From an uncultured Roseburia sp. (GTDB lineage: Bacteria > Bacillota > Clostridia > Lachnospirales > Lachnospiraceae), in NCBI GenBank assembly GCA_947062675.1, contig CAMSQM010000026.1, positions 1-39,851 on the forward strand: DNA of 39,851 bases. Reading direction: 5' to 3'. The translations under genes were made by a program, and so were the position numbers. Below are positions 17,036 to 24,778 of the stretch, one piece after another. Positions within the stretch are counted from its first letter, which is position 1. Each line of letters opens with the position of its first letter. The notes under the pieces were generated by a model that searched no databases, was not told the origin of the DNA, and worked only from the letters and a program-made list of their open reading frames with translations.

Positions 17036-17977
17036 TTATGAAAAATATACCAGCTCGTCCGCCGGGGCCTCCGCCGGCTCGATTTTCACGGGATAGAGCA
17101 CGGGACCTTTTCCTTTGTATTCCACGGCAAATTCCACCCGCACTTCAGCCGTGATCCGGATCCAGGATTTGTGCGGTATACGGTCCTCCTCCGGATATTT
17201 GCACTTAAAACCGATAAATGTTACGTCCTCCACGCAGCAGGTCATTGCAAACCGTCCGGGAACAAACACTCCTTTTTTGAGTTTTTCCGGGTTATAGACC
17301 AGGGCAAGAAAGCTGATTTTTTTTCCCGCATATTTTTTGGGTTCTTCCAGACAGTCCATATACCAGATGGCATAATCCGCGTCCGTGATCTCAAGCTCCT
17401 CCCCGGAGATATCAAACGGAAGTTCCTCCTCCCGCTCATCGAGCGTCCCGTCCGCGCGCTCATAGACGATCTGCGCCCTGCGGTTCTGCGCCTTTACATT
17501 GCGGCGGTATTTTCCCTTGTCAGTGCTGTCATCGCAGCGGTTGAAAATCACCACATCCGCCGGAAACAGCTGTTCCATAATCATCGTGCGCATATTGGCG
17601 AGATACATATCAAATGTCGTCGCATCCACGGTCGCAAGCACCTGTATGATCGTCCATCCCTCCGGCAGCGGGGTCTCCATCAGCGTATCCATCCCCCAGG
17701 TACCGTTATACTCCAGAAAAATCTGATCCGGATGATACTCTTCCCGGAGTGAACTCAGAAACGCGGCGGTAAAGTCCTCTTCTTTTTCCACCATGACAAG
17801 CTTTGCGTCCACCTGCTTAAGTTCTTCCATATCATATTCGTTCTCGCCGTCCTCGCAGCAGATAATCAGGCTTTTTCCCTGATCCGCGAATCCGTTTTCG
17901 AGGAGCGTTTCCTTAATCAGGGTCGTTTTGCCGCTGTCCATAAAGCCGGTAAAAAGATAAATTGGTATTTCTTCCAT
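17036..17977 (-). CDS. CobW/COG0523-like GTPase fused to a YcgQ (DUF1980)-like C-terminal domain
   Basis: 313 residues. N-terminal P-loop GTPase: Walker A GFMDSGKTT (11-19), base-recognition motif NRCD (146-149) in place of NKxD, and a cysteine pair in LIICCEDGE (40-41) where COG0523 proteins have CxCC. The last 95 residues (about 218-313) resemble the C-terminal domain of YcgQ/TIGR03943 proteins: a VFVPGRFAMTCCVED block (about 237-251) with paired Cys, then SWIRITAEV and PVLYPVKIEP. YcgQ works with a YcgR permease and is linked to metal homeostasis in Bacillus. The start at 17977 has GAGGAGG 5 bases before it. It follows the His-rich GTPase by 23 bases, so both are one operon, most likely for metal delivery (inference). 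Confidence 0.85.
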   Translation of the reverse strand: MEEIPIYLFTGFMDSGKTTLIKETLLENGFADQGKSLIICCEDGENEYDMEELKQVDAKLVMVEKEEDFTAAFLSSLREEYHPDQIFLEYNGTWGMDTLMETPLPEGWTIIQVLATVDATTFDMYLANMRTMIMEQLFPADVVIFNRCDDSTDKGKYRRNVKAQNRRAQIVYERADGTLDEREEELPFDISGEELEITDADYAIWYMDCLEEPKKYAGKKISFLALVYNPEKLKKGVFVPGRFAMTCCVEDVTFIGFKCKYPEEDRIPHKSWIRITAEVRVEFAVEYKGKGPVLYPVKIEPAEAPADELVYFS

Positions 17978-18000
17978 TTCAGCCTCCTCAAAACTGCACT

Positions 18001-19140
18001 TTAAGCAAGTCCGAACAATTCTTCCAGTCTGTGCGCATCCATATCCGTTCCGATCACACACAGACGGCCTGTGTAATCCGGCTCTCCCTCCCGGATCTCA
18101 TACTCGCCCGGAACCATATCAAAGTAGATCCAGGAACCGTTTTCATCCTCCACCATACCCTTCGCGCGCAGGATCGTACCGTAATCTTCCGTATCGCAGA
18201 GCGCCTTTAAAATTTCCTGGATTTTTTCGCGGGTAAACTGATGCGGAGTTTCCCTGCCCCAGCTTGTAAAGATATCATCTGCATGATGATGGTGCTCATG
18301 ATCGTGGTCATGGCAGCCGCAGGTGCAGTCTGCGCCGTGTGTGTGCCGGTGTTCATATTCATGATGTTCATGATGTTCATGGTCTTCCCCGTGGGAGTGT
18401 TCATGATGATGTTCATGATGTTCATGGTCTTCCCCGTGGGAGTGTTCATGATGATGTTCATGATGTTCATGGTCTTCCCCGTGAGAGTGCTCATGATGTT
18501 CTTTCTGAGCGTGCTGCTCAGCCAGGAGCTTTACCTCCAGGGAGTCCTGTCCTTCCATCACTTTTAAGAGCTGTTCTCCCCGGATACAATCCCACGGAGT
18601 GGTGATGACAGCTGCTTTTTTATTCAGGGACTGAATCTGTTTTACACAGAGTTCCAGCTGTTCCGGTGTGGTGTTCTGTGTGCGGCTCAGGACAATGGCG
18701 GTGGCATATTCGATCTGATTGTTGAAAAATTCCCCGAATGCTTTCATCTGTTTGGAGGCTTTCTTTGCGTTCACGACCGTGACCAGACCGTTCAGCTTTA
18801 CATCTTCATCCTTCTCCACGTCAATGACGGACTTCATGACATCCGACAGCTTTCCGACGCCGGAAGGCTCTATCAGAATCCGGTCCGGATGAAATTTCCC
18901 GATGACCTCATGCAGATTCTTTCCGAAATCACCGACCAGCGAACAGCAGATACAGCCGGAATTCATTTCCGTTATCTCGATTCCCGCATCTTTCAGGAAA
19001 CCGCCGTCGATGCCGACCTCCCCGAACTCATTCTCAATCAGCACGATTTTTTCTCCTTTGAATACCTCATCGAGCATTTTTCGGATAAAGGTGGTTTTTC
19101 CTGCTCCTAAAAATCCTGAAATAATATCAATCTTTGTCAT
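18001..19140 (-). CDS. CobW/COG0523 family metallochaperone GTPase with long histidine-rich insert
   Basis: 379 residues. G3E GTPase: Walker A GFLGAGKTT (9-17), the metal-binding CxCC motif GCICC (62-66), EPSG (91-94), and SRTQ instead of NKxD (about 152-155). Between residues about 210 and 286 is a tract with over 30 His, built of three near-identical 15-residue units (HEHSHGEDHEHHEHH) and then CTCGCHDHDHEHHHH. The CobW C-terminal domain follows (about 300-379). Such proteins insert or distribute zinc, cobalt or nickel; the tract likely stores metal. The ATG at 19140 has GAGG 8 bases upstream; the 13 extra upstream codons are unsupported. It is first in a two-gene operon. Confidence 0.93.
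   Translation of the reverse strand: MTKIDIISGFLGAGKTTFIRKMLDEVFKGEKIVLIENEFGEVGIDGGFLKDAGIEITEMNSGCICCSLVGDFGKNLHEVIGKFHPDRILIEPSGVGKLSDVMKSVIDVEKDEDVKLNGLVTVVNAKKASKQMKAFGEFFNNQIEYATAIVLSRTQNTTPEQLELCVKQIQSLNKKAAVITTPWDCIRGEQLLKVMEGQDSLEVKLLAEQHAQKEHHEHSHGEDHEHHEHHHEHSHGEDHEHHEHHHEHSHGEDHEHHEHHEYEHRHTHGADCTCGCHDHDHEHHHHADDIFTSWGRETPHQFTREKIQEILKALCDTEDYGTILRAKGMVEDENGSWIYFDMVPGEYEIREGEPDYTGRLCVIGTDMDAHRLEELFGLA
18361..18500 (-). repeat. 45-base tandem repeat coding the His-rich tract
   Basis: Units starting at 18381, 18426 and 18471 repeat every 45 bases (GGTCTTCCCCGTG marks each), the first two identical, the third slightly diverged and partial; a degenerate half unit precedes them. The period is a whole number of codons, so copy-number change keeps the frame. 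Confidence 0.95.
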
Positions 19141-19188
19141 AAAATTATCCTCTTTTCTGAAAATTCCATTCCTTCTCAAAACAATTGT

Positions 19189-19217
19189 ATTTTACCCGAT
19201 TACGTGCGGTTTTGCAA
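19189..19217 (-). promoter_or_regulatory. Promoter of the two-GTPase metal operon
   Basis: TTGCAA (19212-19217), 17-base spacer, TAAAAT (19189-19194) on the minus strand. No clear Zur or Fur box is seen; an ACAATTGT palindrome (19181-19188) touches the -10 box and is the only operator candidate. Confidence 0.65.
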
Positions 19218-19348
19218 CTGATTTGTATTCTCTGCATTTTTCGTGCCATCCCCAAATATACTGTAACAAGAAAAACAGGTTGCCAGAGAGCCATAAGTTT
19301 ACATAATATTTTTATGGTAAATCAAACTGGTGACAGAACAGAGGTCGT

Positions 19349-19648
19349 ATGACAGACGGATATGCGGAGCGGAGACGGGAATATGTGGCCAGTATACGAA
19401 GTTCTTTTGAAACCGGAGAAAATGACGGGATCAGGGATGAGGATTCATACGGTGCGGACGGTGTGGATGCCCCGTTTTCCTTCTTCAGACTGGAGCTTCT
19501 GGCGGCAGTGATGATATTCGGGGTGTTTCTCTATCTTCAGTTCACTGGGGAAAAGCTATACGGATATCAGGCGAAAGATATAATTGAAATGGTTTCAGAC
19601 AATCATTACTATCTGGCTCTGGAGGAAATTTTAAACAGCAGTTTCTGA
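19349..19648 (+). CDS. Small single-pass membrane protein, function unknown
   Basis: 99 residues: a charged, acidic N-terminal half, one membrane helix (about residues 49-65, ELLAAVMIFGVFLYLQF), and a short C-terminal tail. I do not recognise a family with certainty. GAGG precedes the ATG by 4 bases, a little close. The last 40 bases overlap the end of the convergent acyltransferase gene. The isolated position, between divergent and convergent neighbours, and the clear helix support a real gene. Confidence 0.6.
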   Translation: MTDGYAERRREYVASIRSSFETGENDGIRDEDSYGADGVDAPFSFFRLELLAAVMIFGVFLYLQFTGEKLYGYQAKDIIEMVSDNHYYLALEEILNSSF

Positions 19649-20757
19649 AGCGGCAGAATCAGCAGATGCTCCACGATAACCGCCCCCGCCGCGGATATGG
19701 CAAGCGTGAGTGCAGAGGTGAGAAGACAGCCGCCCACGATTCCGCCGGAGAGTACGTCCACACGAAGTACCTGCTTTACCACATAGTGAAGCACGCCCCA
19801 GTGAATCAGCAGAATGGAAAAACTATATCTGCTCAGGAGACGCACGGGAACTGTTATGGCGGGCAGTGTATTTTTCTCTCTTCTGCCCTCCTCCGCACGG
19901 CGGACCAGCAGAAAAATGGCTGCTGCGGACAACAGCACAAGGGGTTCGCCCTGATGAAAATGGCGAATATAGGTTTCCGTATTTAAAATCAGAAAACTGA
20001 ACCAGAAAAAGGCCAGAGCGCCCCCCGCGATCAGGATATTTTCCGCCGGATAAACCCACGAAGCTTTTCTGCCTATGTTCCCGTCACTTACCCTGTCACT
20101 CCCGGAAAGAAAGTATCCCAGCAGAAAGGCGCCCGCCAGGGAATTCACAACCGGCTCCAGATGTCCGGTCCATCCCCACCAAGATACCGGCGCGTACAGG
20201 TAAACGGTATTTATGGCAAAAAAGACAAAAACAACTCCCGCAAGAACAGTATCCGGAATCCGGCGCAGAATCCACCGGAAAAACGGCGTCAGCAGATACA
20301 GCCGGAATATCGCATAGACCAGCCAGAAATGCGGTGCTTCCACCGGCTCACCGCAGAGAATCCGGATGAACAGGGGATACCAGTGGTCAGGGCGAAGCCA
20401 GACCAGCCCTTCCTTCGCGCAGACATAGAGAATATAATAAACGACAAGGGGAAGAGCGACTTTTGAGCAGCGCTTCAGAAAAAAGGTACTGATTTTTTCA
20501 TGGGTGACGGGGAGCAGCAGAGCGCCGCTGATCATGATAAACAGCTGGTTGCTGGGAAGAAATGCGAGCTCGGAAATATCGAGAACGCGATAGACGGTGC
20601 TTCCCGGCGGAAGAAAGGTCTGGGCAAGAGAAACCGTGTGCGCGCAGATCACAAAAACAGTTGCGAGAGCGCGCAGATCATCCAGATATGCAAGCCGGCC
20701 CAGGGCGCGGGACGGCCCCGGAAGAAAGATTCCGTTATTCTGTTTTTCGCTCGCCAT
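19609..20757 (-). CDS. Acyltransferase 3 family membrane protein
   Basis: 382 residues with about ten membrane segments. The N-terminal ALGRLAYLDDLRALATVFVI and the nearby AHTVS contain the Asp-Arg and His features of acyltransferase 3 proteins, which O-acylate extracytoplasmic sugars or other envelope polymers. The substrate cannot be told. The ATG has GGAGG 8 bases upstream and lies 21 bases after the hisIE stop, so it is the last gene of the his transcript although unrelated in function. Its 3' end overlaps the small plus-strand gene. Confidence 0.85.
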   Translation of the reverse strand: MASEKQNNGIFLPGPSRALGRLAYLDDLRALATVFVICAHTVSLAQTFLPPGSTVYRVLDISELAFLPSNQLFIMISGALLLPVTHEKISTFFLKRCSKVALPLVVYYILYVCAKEGLVWLRPDHWYPLFIRILCGEPVEAPHFWLVYAIFRLYLLTPFFRWILRRIPDTVLAGVVFVFFAINTVYLYAPVSWWGWTGHLEPVVNSLAGAFLLGYFLSGSDRVSDGNIGRKASWVYPAENILIAGGALAFFWFSFLILNTETYIRHFHQGEPLVLLSAAAIFLLVRRAEEGRREKNTLPAITVPVRLLSRYSFSILLIHWGVLHYVVKQVLRVDVLSGGIVGGCLLTSALTLAISAAGAVIVEHLLILPLQKLLFKISSRAR

Positions 20758-20778
20758 CCCGTTCGCCTCCTCTCCGCT

Positions 20779-22059
20779 CTATCTTTTTGAGAGCTCTTCC
20801 GTGATTTCCTCCCAGGTCACGCCTTTTTCCGCCATCAGGACCATCATGTGATACAGAAAATCCGATATCTCGTACTTGATTTCCTCGGGATCCGGATTTT
20901 TTGCCGCAATCACGATTTCCGTGGCCTCCTCGCCGATTTTCTTGAGAATCTTATCGATTCCCTTATCAAACAGATAATTTGTATAAGAACCCTCCCGCGG
21001 ATGCATTTTGCGGTCAATGATAATTCCGTATACGTCTTCCAGCACCTTGAGCGGATTTTTTTCCATATACTCTTTTTTTACGATGTTATTGAAAAAACAC
21101 GTCGGGCTGCCGGTATGGCAGGCCACTCCTACCTGCGATACTTTTGCGAGAATCGTGTCGTAATCGCAGTCCGCAGTCAGGGATTTGACGTACTGGACAT
21201 GTCCGGAAGTCATTCCTTTGGTCCAGAGTTCCCTGCGGCTCCTGCTGTAATAGGTCATCTTTCCGATATGAATCGTGCTCTCAAACGCCTCCTCATTCAT
21301 ATAAGCGAGCATCAGCACTTCGTCTGTGCGATAATCCTGCACGACCACCGGGACCAGACCGTCCGTATTTTTTTTCAGATCCGCCCAGTGAAGGGACGGT
21401 TCAAAATTGTCCATCTTAATCCCCGCGGCTGAAAGGCGGGATTTGATTTCCATAACATCGGTTTCCGGATTGTTGATAAAATTTCCCGCGATTCCGCGCA
21501 CATTTTTCCGCTTCAGAACATTTGTGATTCCGGAAAAATCGCAGGTATCAAAATAAACCACGTAGGGAACATCCGTGATATTATCTATGGCGTCGAGGAC
21601 ATTCGGATTCAATACCAGAAGTTCATGAAAATTCTCAGGCATCTGCTGCTGGTGCTTAAAGATAAAGTCCACATTTTCAATGGAGACCAGGATCCGGTCC
21701 TTGCCGAAACGCCTGCAGGCTTCCTCGGCCAGGTCCATACTTCCCTGCTTTGCACCGTTCACGATCACCTGAAGGCAGCCGGCGTAGATGAACTTCTTAA
21801 TGTCCTCGAGGCGGTTAATGTTGCCTCCCGCACACACTTTGATCTCAACATTGCGGTTGATATTTTTGATTGTATGAATATTTTTATCATGCTCGTCGTC
21901 GTCGACCGAGAGATCAAAGACAATAATCTTGTCAATACCGCTGTCATTGTAGAGACGCGCCAGGTTCAGCACGTCGCCCACCGGCTCAAAATTATCAATG
22001 CCCCTGACTGCCTGGCCGTTTTTCAGATAGATGGTTGCAACTATATTTTTTTGTTCCAT
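20779..22059 (-). CDS. hisIE: HisA/HisF-like barrel fused to phosphoribosyl-AMP cyclohydrolase and phosphoribosyl-ATP pyrophosphatase (HisIE)
   Basis: 426 residues, about twice a normal HisIE. Residues 1-220 resemble the HisA/HisF (beta/alpha)8 barrel (KNGQAVRGIDNFEPVGD, KVCAGGNINRLEDIKKFIYAG). Residues about 235-335 are HisI, with the Zn/Mg ligands in DCDYD (297-301) and the Cys of ACHTGSPTCFF (C314, C321). Residues about 350-426 are HisE (KKIGEEATEIVIAAKN, EISDFLYHMMVLM). HisE hydrolyses PR-ATP to PR-AMP; HisI opens the ring. In the barrel both catalytic Asp positions of HisA/HisF are changed (Tyr11, Glu128), so it is probably not an isomerase. ATG at 22059; the 38 upstream codons overlap hisB and lack support. 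Confidence 0.94.
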   Translation of the reverse strand: MEQKNIVATIYLKNGQAVRGIDNFEPVGDVLNLARLYNDSGIDKIIVFDLSVDDDEHDKNIHTIKNINRNVEIKVCAGGNINRLEDIKKFIYAGCLQVIVNGAKQGSMDLAEEACRRFGKDRILVSIENVDFIFKHQQQMPENFHELLVLNPNVLDAIDNITDVPYVVYFDTCDFSGITNVLKRKNVRGIAGNFINNPETDVMEIKSRLSAAGIKMDNFEPSLHWADLKKNTDGLVPVVVQDYRTDEVLMLAYMNEEAFESTIHIGKMTYYSRSRRELWTKGMTSGHVQYVKSLTADCDYDTILAKVSQVGVACHTGSPTCFFNNIVKKEYMEKNPLKVLEDVYGIIIDRKMHPREGSYTNYLFDKGIDKILKKIGEEATEIVIAAKNPDPEEIKYEISDFLYHMMVLMAEKGVTWEEITEELSKR

Positions 22060-22075
22060 ACTGCCTGGATCCTTT

Positions 22076-22663
22076 CTATAGACTTCCCTTTGTGGAAAGG
22101 ACATCGGAAATTCTCTGGTCGAATGAGACCGCCTCGTCCAGAGCCCTTGCAAATGCCTTGAACATCGCTTCAATAATGTGATGATGATTGCTTCCTGAGA
22201 GTACTCTTATGTGCAGGTTCATACCGGCACTGTAAGATACCGCGTAAAAAAATTCTTTTACCATCTCCGTGTCCAGATACCCTGTGCGCTCCATCGTAAA
22301 CGACGCGTCGAACACAAGATACGGACGCCCGGAGAGATCAACCGCGCACAGCACCAGCGTCTCGTCCATCGGCAGTATACAGCTTCCGAAACGCCGGATA
22401 CCTTTTTTGTCACCCAGCGCCTCGCGCACAGCGTTCCCGAGCACAATCCCGGTATCCTCGACTGTGTGGTGGCAGTCTACGGCGAGGTCTCCCTCAGCTG
22501 CCACGGCCAGATCAAAAAAGCCGTGTTTTGCGAACCCTTCCAGCATATGGTCAAAAAAACCGATACCGGTCTGAACCGCGCTCTCCCCTGTTCCATCGAG
22601 GTTCAGGCTCAGCGAAATATTCGTCTCCTTTGTTTTCCGTCTGATATCAGCACTTCTGCTCAT
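22076..22663 (-). CDS. hisB: Imidazoleglycerol-phosphate dehydratase
   Basis: 195 residues, the stand-alone HisB size. Metal-binding histidine blocks are present: GFFDHMLEGFAKHG, DCHHTVEDTGIVLG, and SGSNHHHIIEAMFKAFARAL. It removes water from imidazole glycerol phosphate. The frame runs back to 22696, overlapping hisD, but the ATG at 22663 has GAGG 8 bases before it and matches homologues. Fourth gene of the his operon. Confidence 0.96.
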   Translation of the reverse strand: MSRSADIRRKTKETNISLSLNLDGTGESAVQTGIGFFDHMLEGFAKHGFFDLAVAAEGDLAVDCHHTVEDTGIVLGNAVREALGDKKGIRRFGSCILPMDETLVLCAVDLSGRPYLVFDASFTMERTGYLDTEMVKEFFYAVSYSAGMNLHIRVLSGSNHHHIIEAMFKAFARALDEAVSFDQRISDVLSTKGSL

Positions 22664-22685
22664 CTCTTCCGCCTCTCTGTCAGTG

Positions 22686-23978
22686 TCAGTCCTCAAATCT
22701 CACGCGGATGGAATTGGCATGCGCCGTGAGCTGTTCACACTCCGCGAACTGTACAATATCCGGATAAACGGCCTTAAGCGCCTCCCTTGAATAGGAAATC
22801 ACGCTGGATTTTTTGATGAAATCGTCCACTCCGAGCGGGGAGAAGAATTTTGCGGTCCCGTTGGTCGGGAGCACATGATTCGGCCCTGCAAAATAATCCC
22901 CCAGAGGTTCGCCTGAATATTCCCCGATAAATATGGCACCTGCATTCCGTATCTTTGTCATCACTTCAAATGGATTTTCCGTCACGATCTCCAGGTGCTC
23001 GGAGGCAATTCCGTTTGCCGCGGCAATCGCGTCGTCCATCGTATCTGCCACAAGGATATAACCGTAATTTTCCAGGGACTTTTCGATAATCTCCCTGCGG
23101 GAAAGAGAGGCTGTAAAACGGGCTGCCTCCTCCGACACTTTCTCAGCCAGCGCTTCGCTTGTCGTAATCAGAATCGCGGAGGCCATCTCATCGTGCTCCG
23201 CCTGCGAAAGTAGGTCTGCAGCCACAAAGCGCGGGTTGGCCGTCTCATCCGCAAGCACAAGGACCTCGCTCGGCCCGGCGATCGAATCGATGCTCACGTG
23301 ACCGAAGACGGCCTTTTTCGCGAGGGCGACATAAATATTTCCCGGCCCGACAATTTTGTCCACTTTCGGGATGCTCTCCGTCCCGAAGGCGAGCGCCGCG
23401 ACGGCCTGTGCCCCTCCTGCCCTGTATATGGCGTCCACGCCGGCTTCCTTCGCGGCAACCAGCGTGGAGGCGCAGATCTTTCCGTCCCGGTCAGGAGGCG
23501 TCGTCATAATAATTTCATCCACACCTGCAACCTTCGCGGGAATGACATTCATCAGAACGGAGGACGGATATACCGCCCGTCCGCCCGGAACATAGACGCC
23601 GGCCCGCTCAAGAGGCGTTATCTTCTGTCCCAGAATAATTCCCGTCTCTTTTGTGTCAAACCAGGAATTGCTCCGCTGCTTTTCGTGGTAACTGCGGATA
23701 TTGACAAGCGCGCTGCGCATGACACGCAGAAGCTTTTGATCCACCTTCTCATATGCCTCCGCAATCTCCTCTTCTGTCACACGGATGTTTCCGGCGTGAA
23801 TGTCTGCGCCGTCAAATTTTTTCGTGTACGCAAACACCGCCTCATCCCGCTTTTCCCGGACATCCGCGATAATTTCACTGACACGTTTCTCATATGTCTC
23901 ATAAGAATTGGGGCTGCGCTTCAGGAGGTTTTCAAGAATATCCGCCTGCGTCCCCGGGGTTAATCTTAAGATCTTCAT
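22686..23978 (-). CDS. hisD: Histidinol dehydrogenase
   Basis: 430 residues, full length. Signatures: ERAGVYVPGGRAVYPSSVLM, KIVGPGNIYVALAKKAVFG, DSIAGPSEVLVLADETAN, the zinc and catalytic block LLSQAEHDEMASAILIT and GPNHVLPTNGTAKF. It oxidises L-histidinol to L-histidine with two NAD+. GAGAGG sits 5 bases before the ATG; hisG ends 27 bases upstream. Confidence 0.97.
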   Translation of the reverse strand: MKILRLTPGTQADILENLLKRSPNSYETYEKRVSEIIADVREKRDEAVFAYTKKFDGADIHAGNIRVTEEEIAEAYEKVDQKLLRVMRSALVNIRSYHEKQRSNSWFDTKETGIILGQKITPLERAGVYVPGGRAVYPSSVLMNVIPAKVAGVDEIIMTTPPDRDGKICASTLVAAKEAGVDAIYRAGGAQAVAALAFGTESIPKVDKIVGPGNIYVALAKKAVFGHVSIDSIAGPSEVLVLADETANPRFVAADLLSQAEHDEMASAILITTSEALAEKVSEEAARFTASLSRREIIEKSLENYGYILVADTMDDAIAAANGIASEHLEIVTENPFEVMTKIRNAGAIFIGEYSGEPLGDYFAGPNHVLPTNGTAKFFSPLGVDDFIKKSSVISYSREALKAVYPDIVQFAECEQLTAHANSIRVRFED

Positions 23979-24005
23979 GTTTCCCTCTCTTCCTTAAATC
24001 CGGCA

Positions 24006-24692
24006 TCAGCTGAAAGCCGTCTGTCCCGTGGACGGGTGTGCCGGAACTCCTGCCACAGACTTCAGGGCTTTGATCAGCTCCGTGATGCGCTCGTTTTCCA
24101 TCCGCATGCTGACCTGGTTTACTACCATGCGGGCTGAAATCGGGCACACCTCCTCGAGGATGGTAAGCCCGTTTTCCCGAAGTGTCGAACCCGTCTCCAC
24201 AATATCGCAGATCACCTCGGAGAGGCCGACAATGGGCGCGAGCTCGATCGAACCGTTCAGCCGGATGATCTCGACAGTCTGATGCTTTTTATTATAAAAG
24301 TAATCTTTCGCGATGCGCGGGTATTTCGTCGCCACGCGGATCAGCTCATGATGAAGCAGACGCTCTCCGGCGTCTTCCGGCCCGCAGATACACATCCGGC
24401 ACTTCCCGAATCCGAGATCGAGCACCTCGTGAATGTTTCTGCCCTCCTCCAGGATCGTATCCCGGCCGGCCACTCCGATATCCGCGGCTCCGTACTCCAC
24501 ATAGGTGGGTACATCCGGACCTTTGGCGAGGAAAAAACGGAGTCTGAGCTCCTCATTGACAAAAATCAGCTTTCTTGTGCGTTTGTCTTTCATCTCCTCA
24601 CAGGTGATCCCGGTTTTCTCAAACATTTCGAGTGTCTTTTCCGCAAGACGCCCTTTTCCCAGCGCAAAGGTGAGATACCTCCTTTCTTCCAT
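24006..24692 (-). CDS. hisG: ATP phosphoribosyltransferase catalytic subunit, short form
   Basis: 228 residues. This is the HisG-S form, which lacks the C-terminal regulatory domain and needs HisZ. Seen: the N-terminal TFALGKGRLAEKTLEMFEK, YGAADIGVAGRDTILEEG, and PRIAKDYFYNKK; the PRPP loop is in ICDIVETGSTLRENGL. It makes the first committed step of histidine synthesis. AAAGGAG is 7 bases before the ATG. The hisZ gene directly upstream supplies the partner. Confidence 0.96.
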   Translation of the reverse strand: MEERRYLTFALGKGRLAEKTLEMFEKTGITCEEMKDKRTRKLIFVNEELRLRFFLAKGPDVPTYVEYGAADIGVAGRDTILEEGRNIHEVLDLGFGKCRMCICGPEDAGERLLHHELIRVATKYPRIAKDYFYNKKHQTVEIIRLNGSIELAPIVGLSEVICDIVETGSTLRENGLTILEEVCPISARMVVNQVSMRMENERITELIKALKSVAGVPAHPSTGQTAFS

Positions 24693-24778
24693 AACAAGAC
24701 TCCTTTCTGCTTCACATTTATAAATTCCTGATTCTATTTTTCATCCGTATAGTAATGTTCGGAAAAATTATATTCTGA

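Noticed and set aside
18361-18500. Possible CRISPR-like array (regular 45-base repeats)
   Set aside because: Units are contiguous without spacers and encode a conserved in-frame His-rich peptide.
18241-18605. Plus-strand frames rich in Met/Phe or His/Asp over the tandem repeat
   Set aside because: They are antisense readings of the histidine repeat and have no ribosome binding site or homology.
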